Assembly (NCBI RefSeq): GCF_024349785.1
Contig: NZ_AP018819.1
Coordinates: 16,313-80,312 of the forward strand
Direction: 5' to 3'
DNA length: 64,000 bases
DNA from: Sphingomonas bisphenolicum
GTDB taxonomy: Bacteria > Pseudomonadota > Alphaproteobacteria > Sphingomonadales > Sphingomonadaceae
The notes beneath the pieces were generated by a model. It ran no database searches. It saw nothing but the letters and a program-made list of their open reading frames with translations, and was not told the DNA's origin. Position 1 is the first letter of the stretch. Each line of letters starts with the position of its first letter. Both the position numbers and the translations under genes were made by a program. Below are positions 43,002 through 52,919 of the stretch, one piece after another.

Positions 43002-43150
43002 AAATCCGCCATGCTCAGGGTGTTGGTTGGGTTTGGACACATCTAGCTGGACTATCCGAATGACGGTTCGGTTCATTCTGGCGATCGGAGATATTTGATA
43101 CCAGAGCGCCGCTGGATAGCGAGCTATGGAAGGTGTTCGTTTCACGTCGA

Positions 43151-43536
43151 TTACTGGTTTGCATCGATATCAGAAATGATTTTCCCGGCTTCTGCAAAGG
43201 CAGTATTGGCGGCGGGCACGCTGGCTTAGATAGCGATTTGCATGGGCACTTACGTCAACTCGTCGCGCGTGAAGCCGCCACCGGTCAAGCCGGCGCGGAC
43301 ATGGAGTGCAGACTCTTCCCAACGGCCGAGGCTGGCGGCAAACGCCAGCACAAGTAGGCGCCGGATATGGTCATCGAGCCCGGTGCGGCCTGGATTTCAT
43401 TCCAGGCGATACGTGTAATCATCGCCTAGAAATCGCTATTGCACGATGTGCAATTGGCGAGCGAGCGGTCCACCCATTCGTCGCCCAAAACACGACGACG
43501 ATTGAGCAGGCCAGCCTCGAGTGGTAGCCTTTTCAT
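43151..43536 (-). pseudogene. carboxymuconolactone decarboxylase-family pseudogene
   Basis: Minus-strand remains of a PcaC-like gene spread over two frames. From ATG 43536: LLNRRRVLGDEWVDRSLANC, then an in-frame TAG, then ITRIAWNEIQAAPG. After a frameshift the second frame gives IRRLLVLAFAASLGRWEESA, LHVRAGLTGGGFTRDELT and, after another lesion, VPAANTAFAEAGKIISDIDA. These match the CMD fold in order. The enzyme family acts in protocatechuate catabolism, which fits the neighbouring pobA, but this copy is dead. Confidence 0.8.
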
Positions 43537-43863
43537 CGGGCTCCGGCAGTACGAAGCTTCTGAGCGCGGACGGCAGCGCTGCGGGCGCCTCGAGTGACGG
43601 CAGATGCGCTGAGTCCCGTTTGAGATGGCGTTTCCCTGCGATAGAAGAGAGCGGTGACTGCATCCCGAATTCTGGACCGTTTTGAGCTGGAAAATTCCAA
43701 TTATGATCGGGTGTAGTTTATGAAGGAGCCGGACGCTGCCTCGGACTGGTAACAATCAGGGAAGCACGTCATGCCGGATAAACCGAAGACGCCCACATAA
43801 TAGTCATTCTGTCGAACAACTCGCCCCTTAGCGCCGACGTGCGGTTATCGTAAATCTTAGTGC
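43537..43863. other. gene-free stretch between CMD pseudogene and pobA
   Basis: About 330 bp with no convincing frame, repeat or hairpin. It may hold the 3' untranslated region of pobA and decayed DNA. Confidence 0.4.
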
Positions 43864-45045
<1,182 letters not shown>

Positions 45046-45176
45046 CTAATCCTCTTATTGGTACGGCGGGCTCGCATGGCCACCCCACGCCCCAAATTAG
45101 CTGGCAATACGCTACGCACCATGTCACGGCCGATAAAAAGATTGGACGATTCAACGGCAAAAATTATAGTCGGACC

Positions 45177-46052
45177 ATGACCGCACGGCAGCAGATCCCA
45201 ACCTTTTACCTCTATGGGGAGCCACATAGACTCGTCGAAGATTGCTTTACACATGTCGAGTCGTTAGACGATCGATCCCGGCCAAGTGAGTGGACGATCA
45301 AGCCACATGCTCACGCCGAGCTTTGCCATATTTTCCTGATCTGGGCCGGTGGAGGGAGTATGCGTGCCGATGGCCAGGTGCTGCGTTTTATAGCGCCATC
45401 CCTTCTGGTCGTACCGGCGACGGTGGTGCATGGCTTTTCCTGGGATGAGGATTCATCGGGAACGGTCGTCACGATGGCGACGCGATACATTAGCGACCTC
45501 GCGCGCCATGATCACGCGCTTGCACGGATATTTGACGCCGCAAGAGCGCTAACGTTGTCGCATTTCGAAAAGGAGACAGCTGAGCGTCTTGTGCAGGAAC
45601 TTATGCGCGAACTGGCATGGTCGGCACCGGGCCACCGGGCAGCCGTCGATGCAACTCTTCTCTCGCTTCTCGTCGTTGTTCTGCGCAACGCTACGCTAGA
45701 CGACAGGCCGATTAGAAGACCAGGCTATTATGCCGGAATCGTCGCGCGTCTTAGGGAGAGGATCGAGCACAGGTTCCGGGAACGAGAGCCCGTCTCTGTC
45801 TACGCCGAAACGCTGGGGGTGAGCGAAACGACCCTACGCCTGGCCTGCTCGAAAGTTGCCGGCATGTCCCCGACCCAAGTGCTTAATCAGCGCGCTCTGC
45901 TCGAAGCACGGCGCTCGCTACTTTATACAAATCTAACGGTCGCTGAAGTCGGCTACTCGCTCGGGTTTCCGGACCCGGCCTATTTTTCCCGGTTCTTTAG
46001 CCGCCATGTGGGGCTGTCTCCAACGGACTTCCGTAGCTCTCGTTCGTCATAG
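45177..46052 (+). CDS. pobR: AraC-family regulator of pobA
   Basis: A 291-residue AraC/XylS regulator starting MTARQQIPTFYLYGEP. The N-terminal cupin-like effector domain (HAHAELCHIFLIWAGGGSMR) is followed by a C-terminal double HTH (~195-288: VYAETLGVSETTLRLACSKV and NLTVAEVGYSLGFPDPAYFS). Divergent from pobA across a 131-bp gap, matching AraC-type PobR activators that respond to 4-hydroxybenzoate. The 50 open codons upstream overlap pobA and are not used. Confidence 0.88.
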   Translation: MTARQQIPTFYLYGEPHRLVEDCFTHVESLDDRSRPSEWTIKPHAHAELCHIFLIWAGGGSMRADGQVLRFIAPSLLVVPATVVHGFSWDEDSSGTVVTMATRYISDLARHDHALARIFDAARALTLSHFEKETAERLVQELMRELAWSAPGHRAAVDATLLSLLVVVLRNATLDDRPIRRPGYYAGIVARLRERIEHRFREREPVSVYAETLGVSETTLRLACSKVAGMSPTQVLNQRALLEARRSLLYTNLTVAEVGYSLGFPDPAYFSRFFSRHVGLSPTDFRSSRSS

Positions 46053-46251
46053 CGCGTCATCACGGCTTCGTCAGTTTTATTCCCCTCAAAAATGCATATG
46101 ACTTGTATGTCATTAAATTCCTATGACTTATCCAGAGTTGGATGACAGATGATCAAGTCGAAAATTGCACGCCTAATTATCCAAATCACGAATAGCGGAA
46201 CTCACCATATATAATCTACATAACTTTCTAGGCGTACTTCGTAATCGGGGT

Positions 46252-46899
46252 CTAATCGGCGCCGATAACCATAGTTCCATGCCGCACTCGTGGCATAACA
46301 TTTGGCAAAGAAAGGCATTTTTCAATCACAAATGATCTGCATAGAGTATCGTACTTTTTATCGTGCAAAATGTGTTGAAGGCGGCGGGTGGTCGAAAGCA
46401 TCGCAAATCCGTGCAGGAGAGACCAGCAAGAAATTGCAAGAGCCTCTAAATAATGCTCATCATGTTTCGGCACCAAAAGAGATATATAATTAGAAAATAT
46501 ATTAAACTTATTCTGTACGTCTCGCATATAATCGTCGCTCGCCGGGAGATCTATAAATATATCTGCTGCAAAACATAGTTGATATAATTGCGGATGCTCC
46601 TCGGAAAACCGAAGGTATCTATCAAATACGGAACGTACCTTTTCGATAGGCGCTTCATAAGGCTCGGCTGCTTGGGCCAAGCCGTCATTAATCATCCTTA
46701 ATCCATGAGAGATCAGGGCTTCCAGGAAACGGCGTCTGTTAGCAAAATGTCGATAAGGCGCTCCCCGAGACACCCCGGTTGCGGCGGCCATTTCCCGAAG
46801 GGAAAGGTTACCGTAGCCAACCCGTTCGATTTCAACAACGGCAAGGTCAAGGAGCGCACTCTGAAGCTCTCCATGGTGGTAGGGACGATCTTTGCTCAT
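46252..46899 (-). CDS. TetR-family regulator
   Basis: A 215-residue TetR/AcrR repressor. The N-terminal HTH is YGNLSLREMAAATGVSRGAP then YRHFANRRRFLEALI (~28-62); the C-terminal helical ligand domain includes RYLRFSEEHPQLYQLCFAAD. Start MSKDRPYHHGEL at 46899, the usual beginning for the family. It could control the catabolic operon starting at 48460, but transposon remnants separate them. The 200 bp on its 3' side are A+T-rich, with an ATGAC/GTCAT inverted repeat near 46098-46113. Confidence 0.85.
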   Translation of the reverse strand: MSKDRPYHHGELQSALLDLAVVEIERVGYGNLSLREMAAATGVSRGAPYRHFANRRRFLEALISHGLRMINDGLAQAAEPYEAPIEKVRSVFDRYLRFSEEHPQLYQLCFAADIFIDLPASDDYMRDVQNKFNIFSNYISLLVPKHDEHYLEALAISCWSLLHGFAMLSTTRRLQHILHDKKYDTLCRSFVIEKCLSLPNVMPRVRHGTMVIGAD

Positions 46900-47134
46900 G
46901 CGAGGAGTTTGGCAGAAACCTCGGGTATTCTCAATGATTACGGACAAGCGGTCGATAAATCCGCAGCAGCCAAATACCCGATCGAATGTGTATGGGTCAG
47001 ATTGGAGGTGCGCAGGCATATTCATAAATTTCAAAGGTCGTATCTCCGCCTGGGCTGCGGATTTCACAGCGCAGATGTGGGTACAGACGAGCTTGATGGC
47101 GACGAGATTGTTCTTGGGGTACCTGTCGTAGTAG

Positions 47135-47541
47135 GTGGCTATGCTGCGGAACCGTTCGATCCGAAATTATGCCGGATTGGACCTGTCGATGGAAACGTCG
47201 CACGTCTGCGTCGTCGATGCCGATGGGCGCAAGGTTGGAATGCAATGCGTAGACAGCACGTCAGAGGCGATCGCCGCGGTGCTGGAGCGCTATGGTCCCA
47301 TTGAGCGCGCTGTGATCGAAACGGGCCGGATGAGTCCGTCGGTTGCGCTCGGGCTGCGCGAACTTGGTGTCGCGATCATCTGCATCGACGCGCGTCAGGC
47401 CCACCAGAGCCTGAAGGCGATGAAGGCGAACAAGACCGATCCGCATGATGCGGCCAGCCTTGCCCAACTGGCGTACACCGGCTTCTCGACAACACGATCC
47501 GCGGCCTGTGCGCCACATTCGGCTATCGTCCCTATCCGTTA
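47135..47541 (+). pseudogene. IS110-family transposase remnant
   Basis: N-terminal DEDD domain of an IS110 transposase: NYAGLDLSMETSHVCVVDAD, VIETGRMSPSVALGLRELGV, DARQAHQSLKAMKANKTDPH DAASLAQLAYTG. After ~118 codons an internal deletion and frameshift join it to LLDNTIRGLCATFGYR, a mid-protein IS110 segment in another frame, then a stop. The C-terminal transposase domain is absent. Confidence 0.85.
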
Positions 47542-47608
47542 AAAAGACTCGGCCTTGAAGTAGCGCCGGTGTCCTGATTCAGTCTGCGCGAGTGGCGGAG
47601 ACGGGTCG

Positions 47609-47755
47609 ATGATGGGCGAGCTGACAGTGGCGCAGGAGGCGCTGTTCTACACCTTCAGCCTGGAGCGGCATGTGCCGGCGGATCATCTGCTGCGCTCGAT
47701 TGACCGGTTTTGTCGATCTGTCGGACATTCGCGAGCATCTGCGCCCCTGCCTCCC
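47609..47755 (+). pseudogene. IS1182-type transposase N-terminal remnant
   Basis: MMGELTVAQEALFYTFSLER then HVPADHLLRSIDRF is the beginning of IS1182/IS5-like transposases; a frameshift puts the next piece (FVDLSDIREHLRP) into another frame, after which similarity ends. Confidence 0.75.
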
Positions 47756-48459
47756 GATTGCGGTGAGAAAGCTTGTCGACTTCGGTGTCCCGCGAGGGAA
47801 CGCAGGGTCGGATGATCTGCGAAGGTCGAGGGATGGGCCGCCGAGCTCGCTTCAAGTCAATGCAACGTCCGGCCTTGTGAGACCCGATACAGCACCACCG
47901 GCCTCAGGGTCGGCGAGTGCGGGCAGATCCTTGAGACCCTCAAGGGACAACCGCCAAGCGATCGCAAATTACAGATCACGACTTAGTTGGCCGCTGAACT
48001 GCGCGAAACTTTATTTCAGGCCCTTCCCCAATCTGGAAGCCGAAGGTGGCGCGTTCGATTGAGGTCTCACGAACTACGGCTACCCGCCTCGCTTCTCCAC
48101 TTGACATCGTAAATCTCGCCTGCAATGTATGCGCCGACAACATCGCTCATAGCTTGCATGATCCCGATGAAGGGACGCAGCGGTTTGGGAAGTTAGGAGA
48201 GGATGTATGGTGATAGGAGCGCCGCGATGCGAACGCGGCAACGCTACGCGTACGCGTCGTGAAATGGCGGACTCGTGCCGATCTCGTCTGAAGGTGCCTC
48301 ATAGTGGGAGCGACGGGCGGCCATCGAATATAGGCGAGTCCTCAATCCCAACCGATACACGATTATTCGCGCCGCTAGTCAAACTTCATAATGTTTTATT
48401 CGCTGAATATGTTCCTGCAGCAAAGCGCAGGCGCGTAACACTTAAAAAGGCATGCGTTC
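47756..48459. other. decayed region upstream of the catabolic operon
   Basis: About 700 bp with no intact gene, only short unrelated frames. TTGACA (48101-48106) and ATGTAT (48125-48130) are 18 bp apart and could form a promoter, 330 bp before the first catabolic gene. The last ~90 bp are A+T-rich (CATAATGTTTTATTCG), so the main operon promoter may be there. Confidence 0.35.
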
Positions 48460-49899
48460 ATGACTAAGCTATTTCCTGACGGTCTCTCTTTCAGTGGATA
48501 CAACACTCCAAGTAGAATTGAATGCGATATATATGATCTTGAGGTGGAGGGTGATGTTCCCCCGGATCTTAATGGTAGATGGTATCGCTCCGGCCCGGAT
48601 CCCCAATATCCGCCATATCTGGGAGACGACATTTACGTGAATGGGGACGGGATGATCTCGATGTTTAACTTCGAGAACGGCCATGTCGATTTCAAGATGC
48701 GCTATATTCAGACCGAAAGATGGAAAGCTGAGCGGGCTGCCCGACGTTCTCTCTATGGGAAATATCGCAATCCGTGGACTGATAAACCTGAAGTCGCCGG
48801 GAAAAGCCGAGGGACCGCAAATACCGCGCCAATTTGGCACGCTGGCCGTCTCCTGGTGCTCAAGGAGGACCATGTGCCGATGGCTGTCGATCCGGACACT
48901 CTAGCCACCTTGGGCGATTTCACTTGGAATGGGCAGCTTAAAAGTAAAACAGTTACAGCCCACCCGAAGATAGACCCCGTTACGGGTGAGCTTCTTCTGT
49001 TTAGCTATGAATGTGAAGGTGATGGTTCGTCGCCAATGTGCTTCCTGATCGAGGACAAAAGTGGGAATCTTGTTAAAGAAGAGTGGTTCGATCCCCCATA
49101 TGTCGGGATGGTCCATGACTTCGCGATCACGACTGATTACGTGATCTTTCCAATCTTTCCGACGACAATGGATCCCGAGCGCTTGAAGGCAGGTGGGGAT
49201 CATTGGAAGTGGGACGGGAGTTTGCCTAGTTGGGTTGGCATTATGCCGCGAGCCGGCAGTACGACCGATATCCGATGGTTCAAAGTGCCTACGTCGTGTG
49301 GCTTTCACGTCATCAACGGCTTTAACGAAGGCACAATAGTCCATCTCGATATGATGATCTCCAAGCGGAATGGCTTCCCCTACATCGGCGACATCGCAGG
49401 ATCGGCCGCGGATCCTCAGGATGGCGTCCCCTATCCCACGCGTTGGTCTTTCGACATGACGTCGAACGCCGTCGATGGAGGATTCTCATCGAAGAGTTTG
49501 GCCCCATATGGCGGTGAGCTGCCGCTCATCGATCCGCGATGCGTCGGTCGGGATTATCGCTACGCCTATATCTCAATGGTGGATCCGGAGAGGCGGATAT
49601 TGATGGCCGGCCCTACCTACATGGGCGCTAACATGATCGGCAAAATCGATCTGACGACCGGCGAAGTCCAAACCTATCACGGGACTGACGAGACTAGCTT
49701 CCAGGAGGGCGCGTTCATCCCGCGCGGGCCTGGCGAAGATGAAGGTTGGTATATCAATATCGCCGATCGACATGACCAAAACCGTTCCGATCTGCTGATC
49801 TTCGACGCGCGCGCCATCTCCGAGGGGCCGCTTGCAACGGCCCGATTGCCGATTCGTCTCAGGAGCGCCTTTCACACGACTTGGGTTCCGGGAGTATGA
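48460..49899 (+). CDS. stilbene-cleaving dioxygenase (lignostilbene dioxygenase type)
   Basis: A 479-residue carotenoid-cleavage-family Fe(II) dioxygenase. The four iron-binding histidines are H168 (TVTAHPK), H219 (MVHDFAI), H283 (CGFHVIN) and H472 (AFHTTWVP), each within a few residues of the positions known for lignostilbene dioxygenases and NOV1. Tyr102 and Lys135 correspond to the residues that recognise the 4-hydroxyl of the stilbene in those enzymes, which marks it as a stilbenoid rather than carotenoid cleaver. Predicted reaction here: 4,4'-dihydroxy-alpha-methylstilbene to 4-hydroxybenzaldehyde plus 4-hydroxyacetophenone. First gene of the operon; AAAAAGG lies upstream of ATG. The stop overlaps the next start (ATGA). 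Confidence 0.9.
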   Translation: MTKLFPDGLSFSGYNTPSRIECDIYDLEVEGDVPPDLNGRWYRSGPDPQYPPYLGDDIYVNGDGMISMFNFENGHVDFKMRYIQTERWKAERAARRSLYGKYRNPWTDKPEVAGKSRGTANTAPIWHAGRLLVLKEDHVPMAVDPDTLATLGDFTWNGQLKSKTVTAHPKIDPVTGELLLFSYECEGDGSSPMCFLIEDKSGNLVKEEWFDPPYVGMVHDFAITTDYVIFPIFPTTMDPERLKAGGDHWKWDGSLPSWVGIMPRAGSTTDIRWFKVPTSCGFHVINGFNEGTIVHLDMMISKRNGFPYIGDIAGSAADPQDGVPYPTRWSFDMTSNAVDGGFSSKSLAPYGGELPLIDPRCVGRDYRYAYISMVDPERRILMAGPTYMGANMIGKIDLTTGEVQTYHGTDETSFQEGAFIPRGPGEDEGWYINIADRHDQNRSDLLIFDARAISEGPLATARLPIRLRSAFHTTWVPGV

Positions 49900-50246
49900 C
49901 CATGATATTGCCTAACGGCGTGACTGAGGCGTCAATGCGCGCAGCACTCACGGAATTTTCCGCGATCGTCGGGAACGAATGGTTCTTTGGTCCCGAAAAC
50001 GAACGACTGACAGCCTATAACGACGCCTACCCGCTGGACGATCTCGCTCAGCAAGGATATATGATGTCGAATGCGAGTTTGACATGGCGCGGCCCTGAAA
50101 ACCGCTACTCTGTTGCTGTGTATATCGATAATATCGAGAACGAGACGTTAAAGGCGACCTCGTTTGTACAACCAATCGTCGGTCTTCCTGTAGTTACACT
50201 TGAAGCTCCTCGGACTTACGGAATTCGAGCTAGATTTAATTTCTGA
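49896..50246 (+). pseudogene. chimeric scar: VAO-type oxidase 5' end fused to TonB-receptor 3' end
   Basis: An open frame of 116 codons with two origins. The first ~45 residues (MILPNGVTEASMRAALTEFS then NDAYPL) match the N terminus of vanillyl-alcohol-oxidase/4-alkylphenol-oxidase flavoproteins. From about residue 50 it becomes GYMMSNASLTWRGPENRYSV ... LPVVTLEAPRTYGIRARFNF, the last barrel strands of a TonB-dependent receptor with its terminal Phe. A deletion of several kilobases must have joined them, near 50040. It overlaps the dioxygenase stop, so the oxidase was once coupled to it. Confidence 0.82.
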
Positions 50247-50306
50247 TTCGTAGGGACGGCCTGCTTTCTCCATTGATCTTCTATTTACCACTAAAGAGGT
50301 GGAAAC

Positions 50307-51704
50307 ATGCGGTTTGAACGAATCAATCCACTCACTGGCGAAGTAGCATCCTCGGCTGAGGCTATGCAGGCCGCTGACATTCCGAACTTAGGCAATAGGG
50401 CTGCCGAAGGTCAAAAGGTCTGGGCAGCGCTGGGTCCCAACACTCGTCGCATGGTTCTGCTGCGGGCGGCATCGGCCTTGGAGGCCCGCAAGGACCAGTT
50501 TGTTGCTTCGATGATGCAAGAGACTGGGTCCACACGTGGTTGGGCATTGTTCAATCTGGAACTTGCTGCCGGTATAGTCCGAGAAGCGGCAGCGCTGACT
50601 ACTCAAATATGCGGTGAAGTAATTCCTTCGGACAAGCCCGGCTGTCTGGCCCTTGTGATGAAGGAACCTGTCGGGGTCGTGCTTGGGATAGCACCTTGGA
50701 ACGCACCGATTATTCTCGGCGTTCGTGCTATCGCGGTGCCGCTTGCCTGTGGGAACTCGGTGATCCTCAAAGCTAGTGAATTATGTCCAAATACCCACGC
50801 GCTTATCGTCGAGGCCTTCGCTGACGCGGGGTTTCCCGAGTCGGTAGTAAATATCGTGACTAATGCGCCAGAAGATGCTGCAGAAGTAGTCGGCGCGCTG
50901 ATCGACGCGCCAGAGATCAAGCGTATCAACTTTACTGGCAGCACCCATGTCGGTCGGATTATCGCTCGTCGGGCGGCGGAAAATCTTAAACCTTGCCTGC
51001 TCGAGCTTGGCGGTAAGGCGCCGCTCCTGATTCTGGAAGATGCCGATCTCGACGAAGCCGTCAAGGCGGCAGCTTTTGGTGCGTTTATGAACCAAGGCCA
51101 AATTTGCATGAGCACCGAGCGAATTATCGTGGTTGACGCAGTCGCAGAGGCTTTTGCGGAAAAGTTTGCATCAAAGACGGCGACCCTTGTCGCGAGCGAC
51201 CCGCGTGAAGGGAAGGCGCCGCTGGGTTCGGTGGTCGACATGAGCACTGTGAACCGCGTCAACGAGTTGGTTGACGATGCGATCGAGAAAGGTGCCAAGA
51301 TCTTGACGGGCGGAAAAGGGGACAATGTGGTGATGTCTGCCATCGTGCTTGATGGCGTAACTCCCGCAATGGATCTCTATCGCGACGAGAGCTTCGGCCC
51401 GGTCGTGGCCTTAATCCGTGCTCGCGATGCCGACCAAGCGGTGGAGATTGCCAATGACAGCCAATACGGGCTTTCTGCGGCTATCTTCACACGCGATATC
51501 GCAAAGGGGTTGATGCTCGCGAAGAGGATCAAATCAGGCATCTGTCATATCAATGGGCCCACGGTTCATGACGAGCCGCAGATGCCTTTCGGGGGTACCG
51601 GAGCGTCTGGCTATGGCCGGTTCGGAGGCAAACAGGGGATCGATAGTTTTACTGAAACTCGCTGGATTACAGTTGAAACCCTGCCAGGACAGTTTCCGAT
51701 TTAA
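50307..51704 (+). CDS. aromatic aldehyde dehydrogenase
   Basis: A 465-residue NAD(P)-dependent ALDH. Catalytic Glu233 in LELGGKAP and nucleophile Cys267 in NQGQICMST; cofactor loop FTGSTHVG; the terminal motif PFGGTGASGYGRFGG. By sequence style it belongs with vanillin/salicylaldehyde-type dehydrogenases. In this operon it should oxidise 4-hydroxybenzaldehyde, one product of stilbene cleavage, to 4-hydroxybenzoate. AGAGGTGG lies 6 nt before ATG. This part of the window has visibly lower G+C than the plasmid backbone. Confidence 0.92.
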   Translation: MRFERINPLTGEVASSAEAMQAADIPNLGNRAAEGQKVWAALGPNTRRMVLLRAASALEARKDQFVASMMQETGSTRGWALFNLELAAGIVREAAALTTQICGEVIPSDKPGCLALVMKEPVGVVLGIAPWNAPIILGVRAIAVPLACGNSVILKASELCPNTHALIVEAFADAGFPESVVNIVTNAPEDAAEVVGALIDAPEIKRINFTGSTHVGRIIARRAAENLKPCLLELGGKAPLLILEDADLDEAVKAAAFGAFMNQGQICMSTERIIVVDAVAEAFAEKFASKTATLVASDPREGKAPLGSVVDMSTVNRVNELVDDAIEKGAKILTGGKGDNVVMSAIVLDGVTPAMDLYRDESFGPVVALIRARDADQAVEIANDSQYGLSAAIFTRDIAKGLMLAKRIKSGICHINGPTVHDEPQMPFGGTGASGYGRFGGKQGIDSFTETRWITVETLPGQFPI

Positions 51705-51743
51705 ACCAAGTCTAATCAAACTTACCAGTTGGGAATTAAAACA

Positions 51744-52427
51744 ATGGATTTCACCACATATATAGATGCATTCAATTCCGGGGATTACGTTAATCTCGTG
51801 GATCAATGGTTTACGGAGGATGTGGTCTGGGAGGATGGCGGTCAAACGGTGACGGGCCGCGATGAATGGTTGAATTTGTTCCATTTCCTTCGAAATGGTA
51901 TCCGTGAGATATTTCGGCCTATCACAGGCTTTGATGGCCCGTCGGGTCATTTTCGTGAGATCGACATGGATTTTCATGCACTAAAGTCGCGGCCAGACTT
52001 TCCGTTTGGACCGTTGGCGCCAGGCGACATGATGACGGTGAAGTTCTTTATCATATATGAGTGTGAAGGTAATCGGATTCGTCGCCTGAAAGCAGCGACT
52101 TGGCCTGTCAACTATGGAACGAGTAAATTACCGCGCTTGGGCGCTCACGTTACTCAGCGAGCCGCGTTTCAGGCTTTCCAAGCAGCGCTGGCCCATGAGC
52201 ATGGCGCAAATGCAAGGCAGTATCTTGCCGCTCAATTGCAAATGGGCAGCACCGGTGGGACGCGTTCCAGTTCGCATGAAGACGCGATTGGCTCGCTTAG
52301 AGAGGCTGGCGTGGCCACGGCGACGTTGAAGGACGCGAGGGACGATGAACTGTTGCTAGATGCAGGCGGGCGTCTGATGAGACTAGGCCTGCAAAACGGT
52401 CTAATATCTCAATTCGAACTGGTTTAA
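51744..52427 (+). CDS. SnoaL-like (NTF2-fold) protein, possible dehydratase
   Basis: A 227-residue protein. Residues ~1-125 form an NTF2/SnoaL-like alpha+beta barrel (MDFTTYIDAFNSGDYVNLVD QWFTEDVVWEDGG, then GDMMTVKFFIIYECEGNRIR). The remaining ~100 residues are an unusual helical extension. SnoaL-like folds include polyketide cyclases and scytalone dehydratase, so the missing dehydration of 1,2-bis(4-hydroxyphenyl)-2-propanol to the stilbene is an attractive but unproven role. It lies 39 bp after the ALDH; start MDFTTY chosen over an upstream ATG. Confidence 0.7.
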   Translation: MDFTTYIDAFNSGDYVNLVDQWFTEDVVWEDGGQTVTGRDEWLNLFHFLRNGIREIFRPITGFDGPSGHFREIDMDFHALKSRPDFPFGPLAPGDMMTVKFFIIYECEGNRIRRLKAATWPVNYGTSKLPRLGAHVTQRAAFQAFQAALAHEHGANARQYLAAQLQMGSTGGTRSSSHEDAIGSLREAGVATATLKDARDDELLLDAGGRLMRLGLQNGLISQFELV

Positions 52428-52475
52428 TTCGGCGCCGACACGTCCGGCGTCCGGCATAGCGTGAGACATGCCCTC

Positions 52476-52919
52476 ATGTTTGTAAATAAAATCTCCGTTG
52501 AGATAAGTTGGGGTGATTGCGATCCCGCCGGGATAGTTTATTATCCCCAGTATTTCCGAATGTTTGACAGCTGCACCGCCGCGATTTTTCGCATGGTGAC
52601 CGGTATTGACAAGCGCGCTATGATTGAGAGGTACGGGATTGTTGGTTTTCCGATGGTGGATACCGGAGCCCGTTTTTATATTCCCAGTCGGTTTGGTGAA
52701 GAAATTCAGGTGCATACCTCCGTTCCCAAGATTGGCCGTAGTAGTTTTGAGGTGTCACATCGCGTCTTCAGAGGTGAGGATCTGGCGATCGAGGCATTCG
52801 AAAAGCGCGTTTGGTCTGCCATCGACCAGGAGAGCGGAAGATTGCGAGGCATTCCATTGCCCCCTGAAATCGTGTCCGCGCTTTCCACTCCCTCCATCCA
52901 TGAAGGTGTTTCGTCGTGA
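52476..52919 (+). CDS. 4-hydroxybenzoyl-CoA thioesterase-type hotdog enzyme
   Basis: A 147-residue hotdog-fold acyl-CoA thioesterase of the 4HBT family. The active-site loop SWGDCDPAGIVYYPQYFRMF (11-30) carries Asp16, matching the catalytic Asp17 of 4-hydroxybenzoyl-CoA thioesterase. Predicted to hydrolyse 4-hydroxybenzoyl-CoA made by the next enzyme to 4-hydroxybenzoate, comparable to the vanilloyl-CoA thioesterase VceB of Sphingobium SYK-6. ATG 52476 used; a GTG lies five codons earlier. Its TGA overlaps the next start. Confidence 0.88.
   Translation: MFVNKISVEISWGDCDPAGIVYYPQYFRMFDSCTAAIFRMVTGIDKRAMIERYGIVGFPMVDTGARFYIPSRFGEEIQVHTSVPKIGRSSFEVSHRVFRGEDLAIEAFEKRVWSAIDQESGRLRGIPLPPEIVSALSTPSIHEGVSS

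Noticed and set aside
47670..48062. 130-codon frame downstream of the IS1182-like remnant as a gene
   Set aside because: Only its first ~14 codons match the transposase (frameshifted continuation); the rest has no similarity I recognise and no start signal.
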